64,000 nucleotides of DNA from Adiantum capillus-veneris (GCA_014529385.2 CM043968.1:6847148-6911147); one strand, 5' to 3'; shown: positions 13,346-26,800, counted from the stretch's first letter. Program-made: numbers and translations. Notes: generated from the letters alone by a model not told the origin.

Positions 13346-14054
13346 CACTGCAAAAAACACATAATCACTATCCCTCCCCAACGTTGGGGTGCATGACCCT
13401 GCCACATGTGGCTCATGCGGTGATGCATACTTCCCAATGAAAATAAACGAGGCAATTAATTATGCGCGTTGCCATAAAAATCGCATAACTAGTAAGTTTT
13501 TACTTCTAGCTTACAATGAAGAGTAAGGATTGTCTATTTTATCATTGTTTCAATATTTGTCTACTATGAATAGCAGCATAATTCCTAGTCATTTGAAAAT
13601 AGTTCACATTGGAGCCTTGTTGGACTGAACATTGAGCACAAGTGTTGCTACTGACAAACTCTACGCACGGGTTTCATGTGAATGTCCAAAGATAGTTTTA
13701 TGTCGATCGATGTTGCAAATTATATGCAACATGTCATCACCATCTGCTATGTCCTCCAGATCTGTTCAAAAACTTGTGGCTGCTTGAGAAGCATTGACCA
13801 GGGACAATATATGGGAAGACATGCTGATTCTTAGTTGCAAGGTGCCCAACAAGACGACGGGTATTCTTGTGGATAGAGAGTTCTTGCAAATGTAGAGCTT
13901 TTATTAGAGCACATTTATGTTGAGGAGTGTACAATTATAAGTGCACTCTTTGTCTTTTGCAATCCTTTTACGATTTCTACATATTTACTAAAGGTAGGAA
14001 TTTTGTTTGCAGGAAAGGAACCTGGCAAAATATTCATATGTCCAAGTCAAGGTA
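13346..14054. other. non-coding, no clear feature
   Basis: Flank of the LTR element that follows; no gene or repeat recognised. Confidence 0.4.
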
Positions 14055-16364
14055 AGTAGGGAAGCGTTGTAGCAACGACCTAATTGCAACCCACACAAAA
14101 TTATCAAATCCGTGGATCGGCAACCCGGTTAGGGCATGGAAGCACGAGCATCGGACGAATAGAAATAAAGGATTCAAGAGAACACCTTACCAATGCAAGT
14201 AGAGATTAGCCATAGCAAGATTAACTCTAAACATACTCTAATCACTAATCAATCAACTCCTACACACATCAAGTCCACCGAAGTCCAACTTACCATAGAC
14301 TAGAAACCCCAAGCACACTAATAATAAGCACACACTAATTGGATTGGTGTTGGCCTCTCCAAGCACCACATGCCAATCAAGGCACTTCATCAATAGCTAC
14401 ACACACAAGGTGTGCTAGAGTTTCATAAATCCTATCCACACACAAGCAAACAATAGGGCACACACACTAATTACAAGATTAAGACCCAACTTAATCAACC
14501 TAATTAGTGATGCTAAATATCGCAAACCGAGTGCTTATAGAAGAATAGGAGTGGTTAATAGCAAGAAGTCATCACACATACTCAAATCTAGAATCATGAG
14601 AAATGTGAAACTACTTCATGACATAATGAAATGTAGATAAGAGAAGACTAATGAGAAAATAGGGATTAGATTAATCAAGAAGAGCTTACTATAATTACAA
14701 TGGATTAGCACTAGCTTCTTAAGCATGGACATTAAGCTCAAGGCTAGGCCATAGAGTGAACACTCAAGAGAGAGAGAGAGAGCTCTCAAAAGTGGATCCT
14801 CAAGAATCAAGCCTCCTTGCATAAAGGCTTCCTTTTAACACTAGGTTGGTAATGGGACACTTTTATGTCCTGGGACACTTTTATGTCCTGTTAAGTGACC
14901 GTTTTCCTTGAATTATGTAAAGAGTTTCAAGATGGATTTTGAGGTGCTATCTGTCCAGAAAGTTGTCTCATGAGCTGAAAAAAACTCGACATTTTTTTGG
15001 AATATCAATTCCATCTGTAACCTTGTCCTTGCACAACATTTCACAACCTAAACTGTGTGAAAAAACGGGTGCTGTTTTTGGCTTTTTTCACCTTTTTGCA
15101 ACTATACCACTCTAGAATTCATGTTTGTGAGGTCTATAATGCTAGAGAACTATCTTTAGTAGTCCTCAACATGTCCTGATGCTTCTAGGGAGAAATAAAT
15201 GTTAAAGTTCTAAGTTATGACCAAATTACAAAAATTGTCAAATCCTGTTTTTTAGCCAATTTTAGCTCTTCTATGATTTTTTGGTGGCTTTCATGATATC
15301 CAAATGTAGTTTTGATTTTCTATGTCGCATATTGTAACATAAAGCTAATATTCCTTGAGTTTTGGGGCACCTAATACCCTATTTTGCATAGTAGACAACG
15401 ATGGTTGATTTTTTCAATTAGAGAAGAAAACAAAACATTATAGTATATCAAGTATAGCTTTTTCAATATTGTTAGTTTCTTGTGACAACTACATGTATTT
15501 TGTAGGTAGTAACCATATCTAGTCATAAGGATCAAATTTGGTTAGATATTGAATAGTTTCTATGGGATTCTACAACTCATAATGTTGAACCCAGTTTTTT
15601 CATGTTTGCTGTATTTAGCACTTCATCTTTGTCCCCAAGATTCCCCTTGGTAAGAGATGTATTATTCTTTTGACATGCTCCATGGCTCCTTATGAACTTA
15701 AAGGAAAATAGGGAACTAAGAAAACATGCATATATTATTTGTATTGAGCGTGGCTATAGAAACTTTGATGATAGGTTTGCAGAATGGTAAAAATTCAACT
15801 TTTTTTTACCTATTTCTTTTGGCAAAACAAAAAATAGTGAGTGAGAAGCAATCATATGTTCTAATCACCAACCCATTGAAGTTAACTAGGGAATTTATCT
15901 CAAGTCCTACAAAAATCCCTAATCTTATTTTTATGGAACAAAACGTAAGAAATGACTGTTTTGATGAAAATGTACTGGTCCATCAAATTTGGAGGCTTGG
16001 TGTGACCAAAAGATAAGAAATTTTACAAGTTTCTTATTTTTTCCATGTGTAGTAGGCCTTGAACTATAACCTCATGAAAGGATTTTACAAAATGAGTGGA
16101 TCTACTATGGTTTTGGAGGTTTTTTTCAAAACCCTGAAAAGACACTTTTATGTCCTGTTAGGTTACCAACCTAGTGTTAAAGGCTTTCACCACAATCCCT
16201 TCTACTATGGGTTTAATTTTGAGCCCTCTAGCTACCATATACAACTTTGGAACTCCAAGTGAGCCCAAGACTTATACAAAGTGAGTTGAAAATATTATGC
16301 ACAACCATAGCATATCTCCTGCTTGATGCATATTCAGTGTAGCCTATGTTAGCCACTGCTAACA
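14055..16364 (-). repeat. 3' LTR of LARD-like element (interrupted)
   Basis: On the minus strand it begins TGTTAGCAGTGGCTAAC at 16,364. Its other end at about 14,055 reads AGTAGGG where the 5' LTR has TGTAGGG, so the terminal dinucleotide is mutated. About 0.97 kb remains after removing the nested insertion at 14,839-16,176. The first 19 bases at its 16,364 end contain a small inverted repeat (GTTAGC...GCTAAC). Confidence 0.75.
14839..16176. mobile_element. 1,338-bp CACTAG-ended DNA element nested in LTR
   Basis: Perfect 14-bp terminal inverted repeats CACTAGGTTGGTAA / TTACCAACCTAGTG, flanked on both sides by TTAA. Subterminal direct repeats GGACACTTTTATGTCCTG occur twice at the left end (14,854-14,890) and once at the right (about 16,140-16,157); each is itself a small hairpin. 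CACTA start and subterminal repeats recall En/Spm elements, but their TSD is 2-3 bp and here the flank is TTAA, either a 4-bp TSD or part of an 18-bp TIR. Internal frames, including 15,726-16,016, resemble no transposase, so it is non-autonomous. Confidence 0.75.
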
Positions 16365-16377
16365 TTCCCCCTTCCTA
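16365..16377 (-). other. polypurine tract of LARD-like element
   Basis: Minus strand TAGGAAGGGGGAA lies directly next to the TGTTAG start of the 3' LTR, the expected place for the plus-strand primer of reverse transcription. Confidence 0.75.
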
Positions 16378-19300
16378 ATTTGGCACACGTCCTCGTGTGC
16401 CGGTGAAGCAAAACATGGTGACATGTTAGAAAGCAAGTCCATGGAAGAAATGTTGAGTTGCAGAACATAAGAACAAGTAATGAGCATCAAAGGCCAACAA
16501 GGATAAGTACAATGAGCAATCATGCAAATGAGTTTTTTGCTTCTAAAAGATGGGTGAATCATAGTCAAAAACTAGATAACATAAAGCAAAAAAACACTCA
16601 AACTATCATGAAGATTAAACCACTTAAAATTTCACTTTTATGCATGAAACACAAGCAATCAATTAAGACCCTAGACTAATGCAAGTTCATAAACCTATTA
16701 GCCTAAAAACTATGTGATCAATCTTAATAAATCATTCAAGTCTATCATGTCTACGGGCTATAAAAGAGCTCCTAATATATTAGTACATTGTGACAACTTT
16801 TTGAAGCTCATGGAAGTTTGGCTTTTTGTCATTCATAGAAAAAGTAAATCACAACACAAGGCTACCACCCCAAGGCAAGTCTAGGTGCGACTCTCGGCTC
16901 CTTGAACCCTCAAGAAGGTGCTCCAAAAGCCTACTAGCCTACCAAGGAGACGGCTAACCCTTATCAACCTAGAGCATTGGTTTAGGGCCTTGACCAAGCA
17001 AGCCAAGGTGATTCCCCTCGCTTGCCAAGTGCCAATAAGGTGCTAGGCCTCACATAGACACAACATAACATATAAATTTTCTTTTCATGTGTCTAGTAGC
17101 ATTTTTGCTACTTTTTCTTGACACTTTTTGCTTCATTGTTTCAAATTTTTTAGCACTTTTTTGTTTCTTCCAATATGAGATGCTAATGGTAAATGGACTA
17201 AGGGACTAAAGCCTAATCATAGCCTTATGTCATGTTTAAAAGTGAATGAAGTATTAAAACTATCACTAAGAGTCTAGGACTAATGAGAAATGAACCTACA
17301 TTAACCTAAGGTCATGGCATTTTACCTATGATTAGCACACATAAAACCTAATTTTTTGATGAGTTAATATTCACAAAGCAAAGTGTTGAAACTTTAGTAT
17401 GCCTAGCTTTTGAATATGAAAGAACCATAGCTTAGAAGCAAAAATTACTTAAGCCAAGCATAGAGAATGGAGAGATGAACAAAAGAGCAAAATCATGGAA
17501 GGATTAAACCTATTCATGCTCTTTTGAGCATCCTTGAGCAAGCATCCTTTGTAGAGAAGTCTCTTGATCCTTTTTATTTGCAAAAGAAGCTTTTTGAAGC
17601 TAAGTGTAAACACAAGCTACAAAAGCCAATTATTGAAAAGCCACACAAAAAACATTAATGAAAACCTAAAGCTAGTGTCTTGCATACCCGAATTTTCCAA
17701 AGGGAAAAAACCCAAGGGAAAAAATTTCCTTTGGTTATGCACATGGTGCTCTTTGATAGCAAATTTATGCATACATAACAACCATGAGAGATAAAATTCT
17801 TCTAAATAAGCAAATTTTGCAATTTTTACAACCTCTCATGCATGATTCAAAAGTTGATTAGTTTCTAGCTCACTTGAAGTATGGAATTTAAAACAAGCCA
17901 AGAGCTGAAAATAATGCAATTTTGATGAAATAAAGTGGCTCTTGAAAGCCGAATTTTACAATTTAAAGCTTTTCAAAAAGTTGGCTAACAACTAGCTTAC
18001 ATGAAATTTTACGATTTAAGAGAAATCTATGAGCTAGAGATGACTGCAACTTGATGAAATGAAAATGAATGGCTCTCACTAGCCAAATTTTGTACTTGAA
18101 AGCTCTCAAAAAAGTTGGATAAACACTAGCTCAAAATGAAAAAAAAAACTTTTGACCAAGCTATGAGCTAGCATGTATACAACTTTTAATCCAAAGAAAT
18201 TGAATGGATCTAATTAGCCAAGTTTTGCAAATTTTTGCATTGATGACCCCTTCTTGGATCAATGAAAAAACATCCCTTGCTACATCCCTTCAAAATAAAG
18301 CTCAATTGTTAGTGCATGAAAGCATTTTTCAATCAATACAAGCACTACAAATGTCATGTTCAATCACAAATCGTGCTAATGCTATCTCATGATTTTTCAA
18401 ACAAGCTCAATGATGAGTGCTTTTGCAAGGATTTGCATTCATATGAAGCACTAAAATACACAAAATACCTCAACCAAACATGGATTCATGCCCAATGTAG
18501 TTCTCACAATCGAGAAACTCACATGCATTTCTACAAGAACTTGCCTTTTAGTGCAATGAGAATTTCAAAAAAGGACTAAAATAATGCTCGGTTGAAAATC
18601 TCAATGCAAAATTTTCAATGTTGCAATATAGGCACACACAATCAATGCCCGCATGCTCTTATGTAGCAAGTATGCTCTCTTGCAAAGAGAGAAAAGAAGA
18701 TGATGAAATGAAGTTTCAAATCTCTCTCAAGTGATCAAAACCCAATTTTGTGCTAATGGCCATTCCTCCTTCAAAAATATCACTTATTAGTGCATGAATT
18801 TTTTATTTTTTTTATATTTTTAAATGTTCAAACCAAGCACAAAAAATCAATGCTCAAGCATAAATCCCATCCATACAAAGCACAATGGTCACATCAATTA
18901 ACTCTCGATTTTGCATCATAGACCACTATCTCTTCAAAATAAAGCTTATTTTGACTACTCTCATTAGGAAATTTGCAAACAGCATTTATTTTTACTTTGT
19001 TTTTTCAAATAAAAGGAAATTTTTCTCTCTCTCTCTCTCTCTCTCTTCATTTCCGTCTCAAGTGATGGCTGTGTGTTTTCTAGCTCACAGCTCAATGGGA
19101 TAGTTGAATATCCAAACCAAGGAGGTGAGAACCTCCCCTTGTTCAATTTACTCCACAAATTGGTCGTTTTTTGTTTGTTTACTGAGTCAAAAAGTCAGGT
19201 TGGAGTTTAGGGCGAGAGAGATAGGGTGCAGGTGAGCATGGTCATCAGCCGATAACAGTGCAAGCCTGCAGGAAGAGTTTTTTCAAGCCGTCAGGTGTTC

Positions 19301-22183
19301 AAAAACAACAAGTATGGCTGCCAGCTTGGTCGACACAAGCTCAATGGCACTGCATGCATATATGGTGTTATACTGCGTCTTGAAATCACGCCATGAGGAA
19401 AAGACGGGATTGAAAATCTGATTGCCATCACAAAAGCATTGAGACCACTCGGCCAAGGCAGGTGAGATCGAGACACAACGTGAGGGTTGCAGCATCTACA
19501 AGCGGCCGTGTGTGTTCAGAGACTCGCTGCAAGTGAGGAGGGCAAGCCACGGGGTGCAGAGTTGTAGGAGTGCACATTTGTGTGTGTGTGTGTATTGAGC
19601 CAAAAAGTGGTGGACCAGTTGAGCCAAAGGCGGAAAGCAACATGCAGTGCGGATGGCATGATGTGTATGTGTGTGTGTGTGTGTTGCGAGCTAAAGGCGG
19701 CAGAGGTCGAGCACGCCACGCAGTCAGGGAGCCAATCTGCAACGAGCACCGAGCAGATATGCTACGAGCCAAAGCGGGTGTGTGTGTTTGAGTGGATGGA
19801 GAGCTACAAGACAAGGCAATTGGGGCGGAGCCAAAGTGACGAATGAAAGAGCACGAATTCAGGCCCGCTAGTAGGTGTGTTTTCCTTTTTTTTCTTCTTC
19901 TTTTTTTGAAAGAAATCCTCTTAGGATGTGTTCCCACACAAAGTATCGTGTGTGTTCATGAGAGTGTGGCAAAGGTCACACGGAGAGTGTAGCATGATAA
20001 AGTTCGAGATCGAAATTGAACTTCAAAAAACTCTTGCAATCCATAATCAAAATTCACTAGGCTTGCACGAATAGAACTAGTTTCATATTCCTCTTTGATA
20101 TGATTCTTCATACGCAATAATGAGTCAAAAATTCTCACAACTGATTTAAATTTGAAATCCATCTCGAATTCACATTGTTGTTCAAAAGCAATGCTTCAAT
20201 AATGCACGCAAGTTAATCTGAAAGCATAATTAGTCATTGGTTTGCATTGAATCCAAGCAGGATTATACGAAGTTGTTCCATTTCTTGTCCATTTTGCTTC
20301 AATTTGATGATTTCATACACATTAAAACGGATTCGAATGCACAAGAAATTATAGAGTTGAATTCAAATTTGAATCGATTTGTAATCAATTGGTAGATGCA
20401 CATATGCTTCATTAATGCGCAATTTTCTCACAATTACAAATTCAATCCCATGTATCAATTATTGCAATTTGAGTTACTCATACCACTCTCCATAATTACG
20501 TAGACCAAATTGTCACAAAACATTGGCCAATTCAAACATGATTTTTAATCATTGTAAAATTAATCGCTCATATCTCAAAACCCTAATCATTCAAACCCCT
20601 CGGATTTGTCATTTTTGGTTTGCATAGCTACTCATGAGTGATTTTTGGGTACAATTAAGCACATAAATGAATGTAAGATTTCCATGTTCATCATTTAGAT
20701 CAATCATTAGCATGGAAACACATAAATGAATGCAAGATTTCCATGTTCATCATTTAAATCAATCATTAGCATGGAAACACACAAAAATTCTTCACAATTG
20801 GTCATTATTTGAGCAATCGATCTCAACATTTGACCCAATTTGTGATAACACCTCAACATTTTGGCCAAATTAATCATCATAATTGATAAAAGTACCAATT
20901 GTTCATTCACCCATTGGATTGCTCATGCCATTGAGTAGGAACACACACCCAAATTTAGGCCAAAATTTTATGCAATTGATCCATCAATTTCACATTGAAA
21001 TTATCAAATTGCCAACTCAATCAAGCATAAGTGAATGCATACATGCTTAATTTCTAAAAAATTAACACTATTTTTACCCAATCAAGCAATGCACACACTC
21101 AAAAATGAAGTACAAAAATTAAAATTTGGCTCAATTGACAATGCATTTAAGCTTACACCTAATGATTGCACACACTTTTCATGAATATTTCACAATCAAA
21201 ATCATTTTGGTGCCCCAATTGACCATCAATCATTGAAAATCAAGTGGTCTTGGATGGGCACACACTCAATTTTTGCCCAAATTTTTGGCAATTAGGCTTA
21301 TCCAATGATTGAATTAGTCTAACATACATATCAATTACATGATTGCATACTCATGGATCATCAATTTTATCAATTTTTTTGCATGCACACACTCAAGATT
21401 AGGTGCACACACACTCAAATTTTATGACAGTTTTTCTCCTCTTTAGTGCATTACACACACAATGATTTTTATGCACACACATGAATTCTTGATGAGAATT
21501 AAGAATTATCTTGATACACACAAAGTTCATTAGTCAAAATTTGACCATTAATTTCATTCCAAGTGAATCAAATTAGGTGCAAAGTGTAGGTCAATTGAGT
21601 TACACACCTAATTTTAGCAAATAATTAGCACACATTGAACCACATTAATCAATCAAGAATTGACATGAGCAAGTGAGTGCACTTACATCGTAATCACACT
21701 CCAAGCTATTCCTTTGCTCCACGCAAAGACGCATCATTTTGCACACAAGTGTGTGCACCATCAAATCCGCTCCAAAATTTGACCATTGTAGGCCAAAAAT
21801 CAAACACTGAAATCATCACATTAGGCATAAATTAGCACAATTAACTTGATAGAAGTTTTGGTTCCACCTCTTGCAAGGGGATTAATCATACAGTACACAT
21901 CAAATGTTAGCGGTTAGGTTAGCAAAGTTAGTCAAAATTAGTAAAAATTAGCATGAAATTAGTACAATTAGCATGGAAATGAAGCAAAATTAGTAAGGGT
22001 TAGTATGAAATTAGTCAAATTGGGGGTTTGGGATATTCATAACTCAACAATTAGCTTCAATTTCTTGCACAAAATCATCAAATCAAACCAAAATTGAGTT
22101 ACACACACACTCAAAAACCGATGAAATTAGTAGGTAAATTACTCTATTCTAAACATCCTATACTCACTAGCTTAGGTTATCGA
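16378..22183 (-). other. non-coding interior of LARD-like element
   Basis: 5.8 kb, AT-rich, full of ACACAC/CAATT words, with only short meaningless frames on both strands. The less AT-rich patches at 16,850-17,050 and 19,190-19,870 stand out and would be the places to look for a conserved RNA structure or packaging signal. No retroviral protein motif was found. Confidence 0.65.
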
Positions 22184-22201
22184 TCCCTGGCAACGGAGCC
22201 A
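22184..22201 (-). other. primer-binding site, tRNA-Asp type
   Basis: Minus strand TGGCTCCGTTGCCAGGGA, continuing TCGA, is close to the complement of the 3' end of plant tRNA-Asp(GUC) (TGGCGCCGTTGCCGGGGA). It sits two bases inside the LTR boundary at 22,204. Confidence 0.8.
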
Positions 22202-22203
22202 AA

Positions 22204-22822
22204 TGTAGGGAGGCGTTGTAGCAACGGCCTAATTGCAACCCACACAAAATTATCAAATCCGTGGATCGGCAACCCGGCTAGGACATGGAAGCACGAGCAT
22301 CGGATGAATAGAAATAGAGGATTGAAGAGAATACCTCACCAATGCAAGTAGAGATTAGCCATGGCAAGACTAACTCTAAACATACTCTAATAACTAATCA
22401 ATCAAATCCTACACACATCAAGTTCACCGAAGTCAGACTTACCATAGACTAGAAACCCCAAACACACTAACGAAGTCGGACTTACCATAGACTAGAAACC
22501 CCAAACACACTAACGATAAGCACACACTAATTGCATTGGTGTTGGCCTCTCCAATCACCACATGCCAATCAAGGCACTTCATCAATAGCTACACACACGA
22601 GGTGAATAGTGCTAGAGTTTCATAAAACCTATCCACACACAAGCAAACAATAGGGCACACACACTCATTACAAGATTAAGACCCAACTTAATCAACCTAA
22701 TTAGTGATGCTAACTATCGCAAACCGAGTGCTTATAGAAGAATAGGAGTGATTAATAGCAAGAAGTCATCACACATACTCAAATCTAGAATAATGAGAAA
22801 TGTGAAACTACTTCATGACATA
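22204..22822 (-). repeat. 5' LTR of LARD-like element (truncated)
   Basis: Near-identical to 14,055-14,632. It carries a private 43-bp tandem duplication at about 22,430-22,510. It stops abruptly at 22,822 where the partner LTR continues for roughly 390 more bases, so its U3 side has been deleted. Confidence 0.85.
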
Positions 22823-22947
22823 CTACATTTTGCATGTTGCACTGGAAAATAAATTTTGGACGTAGGTTGATGTCAACATCATTCTCCAAGTTCTTGCATA
22901 CCTATCATAGTGTCACATTGCCTAAAATGCTAAGAATGGTCAGAAAG

Positions 22948-23664
22948 TCAAACCTCAAGCATCCTCAAACGATTAGTCATGTCATCATGCGAATCCTGAT
23001 CAACAATTATTAGATTATCATTCATTCGATGCCACCTTATGTAGTGGAAGGAAGCTATGAATTTATGAGAAGCTATCAAGCATTTACACACAACAGACTT
23101 CTTATCTACCTTACACAAGATGCCATCAAAATCATGAACATCCCAAGACTCATCCAAAAAATCTAGACATTTCTCTAACTTGCAGATTAGCATAGTTGCA
23201 ATCTTCCTAAGATCCTCAAGAAAAATACCACCCCTCAGCCAATGCTCTTCTAGCGTTAGTGTTATACAGTAGCTCGCCCATTATCAATGCATTGAATGTA
23301 TCAAAAATTCCTATAATGTAATCCATCGAGCTGCCACAATCTTCTTTGTCCAAGGCATAGATATCTGTAATAGACAAGTTAAACATAAGTTAAATAGTGA
23401 ACATAAATTTTTTTAATAAATGTTAGTAAACACACAATTTGGTCAGTGAGATAGAAACCCTGTCGGCATTTCTCTCAGACACAACTCTAAGTGCATATAT
23501 GCGTGTTCAATGAGCACCTCTTTGACTATTTTTCCCATTTGTGATAAGTGAAAGTCTTTCACCCTGCCTTTATAACTGCTCACAAATTCATTTCCCGTGC
23601 GCTTTCTCTTTCTCTCAGATGCAAGAGAGCCCATCTTCCAATGGTAATGGTGATAAAAAGCCAA
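22948..23664 (-). pseudogene. unidentified coding debris, minus strand
   Basis: Minus-strand frames have the composition of real protein: a stretch around 23,370-23,220 (…DYIIGIFDTFNALIMGELLY…) passes by a frame shift near 23,210 into 23,193-22,948 (…KLEKCLDFLDESWDV…). A further piece lies at 23,664-23,443 with a basic KRKR segment. No intact start, no recognised domain. It could be exons or remains of the transposon protein encoded farther right on the same strand. I cannot name it. Confidence 0.35.
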
Positions 23665-23820
23665 CGACCATTGTCAAAATCAAAGCTGGTGAATATTTCC
23701 ACAGAGTTAATACTTGCAAATGGTTATCGAGGTCTTCTATTCTCTATAAGTGCTTCTTCAAGAGGGAGAGTGTTTGGTAGTGTCATTGATCACAATGAGC
23801 ATGCAATCAAATGTGAGTAG

Positions 23821-24193
23821 AATAGTAAGTTGAGAGCAAGTATATGCGAATGAGTGAGAATAGCATGAAATCTCTCATATTGAAAAAGTGAGCACAACTG
23901 CATTGAGTGTGAGTCATGCCACATTTGCCCTATATTCGGTGCTGACACAGCAGAGAGATTCGAGCAAAATCACAATGTACATTATTATTAAATAACTAAA
24001 AATTGTGTTTTGAAAATGCAAAAAATTGACACAAATATAAGGAAAATCTGAGCACCCTTATGGTAGCCCGCCATCCATTGGTCGTGCAACAGTCTCTCTC
24101 TAGTGCTAAAAGGACCAAATTTGAGTCCAAACTTTTTCTAATGAATTTTGAATTTTTTTTAAAGTCTCAAAACTTCTTTTTCTTTATTTCACA
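23821..24193. other. non-coding, no clear feature
   Basis: AT-rich sequence without gene or repeat that I can support. Confidence 0.4.
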
Positions 24194-24251
24194 CCCCCCC
24201 CCCCCCCAAACAAAAAAAGACCCCTTTTTCACTTCTCCATCATCTTATCCC

Positions 24252-24314
<63 letters not shown>
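24194..24314. repeat. poly-C (14 nt) and (CT)n microsatellite
   Basis: A C run at 24,194-24,207 and a CT run of about 28 units at 24,257-24,314. Confidence 0.9.
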
Positions 24315-24316
<2 letters not shown>

Positions 24317-24662
24317 CCTCAAATATGCACCAATCTCCATAGAACACCATTTTAGATGAAATGGGAAAATCCCACAACTTTGGGACTGATTTCAATGCCT
24401 ATTTAGTCCTATTTCCCGTTTGATTTGGGGAATTTTTGTTTAATTTGGGAATGTTGAAAATGAGTTTTGTTGTTCATTCCTTGTACTACATTAGACAAAG
24501 AGATAGATTCTCAAGAAAATGGTGGTGTTTAGAAACACCTTTTTTCTCATTAAAAGTTTATTTTCATGTTGGTGTTAATAAATACCTCATAAAATCATAC
24601 ATGGCCAGGGAAAATTATAAAACACCAAGATATGAATATGAAATGTTATTCATTTTCTCCTT

Positions 24663-26800
24663 TTAAGCTAGCATGTGCCCTCTCCACAACATTGGTTGGG
24701 ATCTTAATTGCTTCTGCAAGTCTTCCACCCCTTGGAATCTATGACCACACAACTGCATCAACACACTCCCAACGCTTATATTCAGTAATATTACAGCACC
24801 AATTCTTTTTCCAACAATCCTCATACTGTTCCTGGATTGAGGGATTTCTTTTTCGATGTTTTGGTTCCCAATATTGAATGAAATTTTTTTTATAGTTAGG
24901 AGATGAGTTGTCCACATCAACATCTGACTCTGCAACTCCTAGCAATATCGGATATTCTGGATATGTGGGTCTCACAAGAACAAAATCCCCTTTCCTTACA
25001 GCAATTTGAGGATTAAAAGCTTCCTGTGGCCTTGACTTTGAGGACCAACACAGTGATCATTCGATTCTTCATATCCTTGAAACTCATCTCTGTCTTCCTC
25101 TATCTATTGCATTCAATGATTCCCTGCAGTCTTTGGCCAAAATGATGTATATTCACAAGTGTGTTTATTGGTTGGTTGTTCAAGATCACTAGTTATGTTT
25201 TTCCAATAAAGAATTAATGGCTCCATGTATTTTGTAGAATCATGGTCTTTTCCCTTTAAGATAGAATATCTTTTCTAAAAGTCAAGATATGTCTTAATCC
25301 CTTGAATAACCAGTGGACTATCCCTCACATAGTCTGCTATAAATACCACATATGGACAACCTCCTAGCAGTTTTGGTTTCCCTTGAGAATCTTTTTTCCA
25401 CAACTCAATTCTTGACTCCCTTGGAATCCAATCAGGTATTTGGCGTGAATTTTGTACTGCATTACTGGGATTTCACCTTGCATATAGAAACAAAATTGAA
25501 GTGGCTTAGAGTGTCCAGCTAGAGCATCATGTCCATCACACATGTACCCTTTAACAAATGATTTGAAGTCAGGAACTTGTGTCATAAAAAATGGTGTCGG
25601 AGTCGAGATTTCACATTTTTGGAAATGTTCCATTAAATGTGGAAAAGTGAATGTCATTCTTGTTTGCAATCTCTTTGAGAACCTACTAAAAATTGCATCT
25701 ATGTCCTCATGTGTATGAACAACCATTAAGAATCCCAAATGCACGGTTTTGAAAACACCTTTTGCTACTAGCAAGGACAAGTATGCAAATACGTATCGAT
25801 TCTTATTCTCTCTTGCACAATTATCTAGCTGTAGCAACAGATTCTCATGAAATTTTTGAAATACTGGAGTGGACATGGTATCCACAACACGTTGAGAGGA
25901 CGCTAATTGCAAGTTAGCAATCTCTTCATTACATCCTTCAATAGCAACGTTGGTGTTAATGCTGATGCATTCCTCTCACACTCTTTCATCATCCTGTTTT
26001 GATGGTCTAGAGTTGTCCTTGAGTTCAATGCATTGAACAATATTACATTGTTGCATGGCATACCATCATGGTGTAAATCTCTTAGTCCATGGTTTTCTGT
26101 TCTTTCCAAATTTTGTAAGCATAATGAAAGGGAACCAATTGTAGCATTGGGATCTGAAGGTCATAGACCATTAATCAAGAAATGACCATACATCCCATGA
26201 GCATGTCCATGTGTTATCATACATGTTAGATACTTGAAATTGATATGCATTTGCATAGTATTTTGAGTTCACTTGCAATCTAGAATACTTATCCTTTTGC
26301 AATTGAAAGAAAGGTTTCCATGGTACCATCTTCCATAGTTCTACTTTTATGTGGCATTCTCTTTGAGTTTCATCTACAAAAGAGCGCATCAATGCCCTTC
26401 CCATTTCTGTATGGTCTCTTCCTTTTCTTATGACATCATCATTACCATGCACAGAGAGTAGAACCCCATTTTTAAATTTTTCACGGTAGCGATAAAATGA
26501 AGTTTTTGGAATGCCATGAATTTCGTACCAAGCTCTACTATAGACCGCATTGCCATTAAAAGAAAATACATAGTAAGTCTTTGTAGTTATTTTGTTCTCA
26601 TGCCAAGCAGTCAACATTGTATCATACACATAGTTGGTTCTATTTTGAAAAATTTGTACCCAAAATTCATTGCGCATAGCCATGAACTTATGTTTGTTGG
26701 CATATTGACAACACCTTCTAGAACAACAATCTATGGTTGAAACAAACTGGATAGACGATAGGGATGCTTGATTGGATTTCTTAGAAAGTTTCACATACAT
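24663..26800 (-). pseudogene. DUF7869-type transposon-like protein, broken
   Basis: Minus-strand pieces in order: 26,800-26,171 (N part, with a clustered CC-C zinc-type motif DCCSRRCC and a helix-turn-helix-like GIPKTSFYRYREKF), 26,109-25,903, 25,912-25,364 and about 24,975-24,739. The third contains QLDNCARENKNRYVFAYL and HTHEDIDAIFSRFSKRL, which I recognise as the signature of the uncharacterised DUF7869 family; the spaced acidic residues resemble an RNase-H-fold catalytic core, so a transposase-like origin is plausible. Frame changes at about 26,110-26,170 and 25,900-25,910 and a gap of about 390 bases before the last piece may be introns or damage. Family name from memory. Confidence 0.6.

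Larger units (their letters stand above)
14055..22822 (-). mobile_element. LARD-like non-autonomous LTR retrotransposon
   Basis: A minus-strand element. The right (5') LTR copy at 22,204-22,822 matches 14,055-14,632. A primer-binding site adjoins the 5' LTR (22,184-22,201) and a purine tract (on the minus strand) adjoins the 3' LTR (16,365-16,377). The ~5.8 kb interior has no gag, protease, RT or integrase. That is the definition of a large retrotransposon derivative, which must borrow proteins from a partner. The 5' LTR is cut off at 22,822, so the outer right end and TSD are lost. The 3' LTR carries a nested DNA element. Confidence 0.8.

Noticed and set aside
15726-16016. 96-codon frame inside the CACTAG-ended element as a transposase remnant
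   Set aside because: No transposase motif and AT-rich chance composition.
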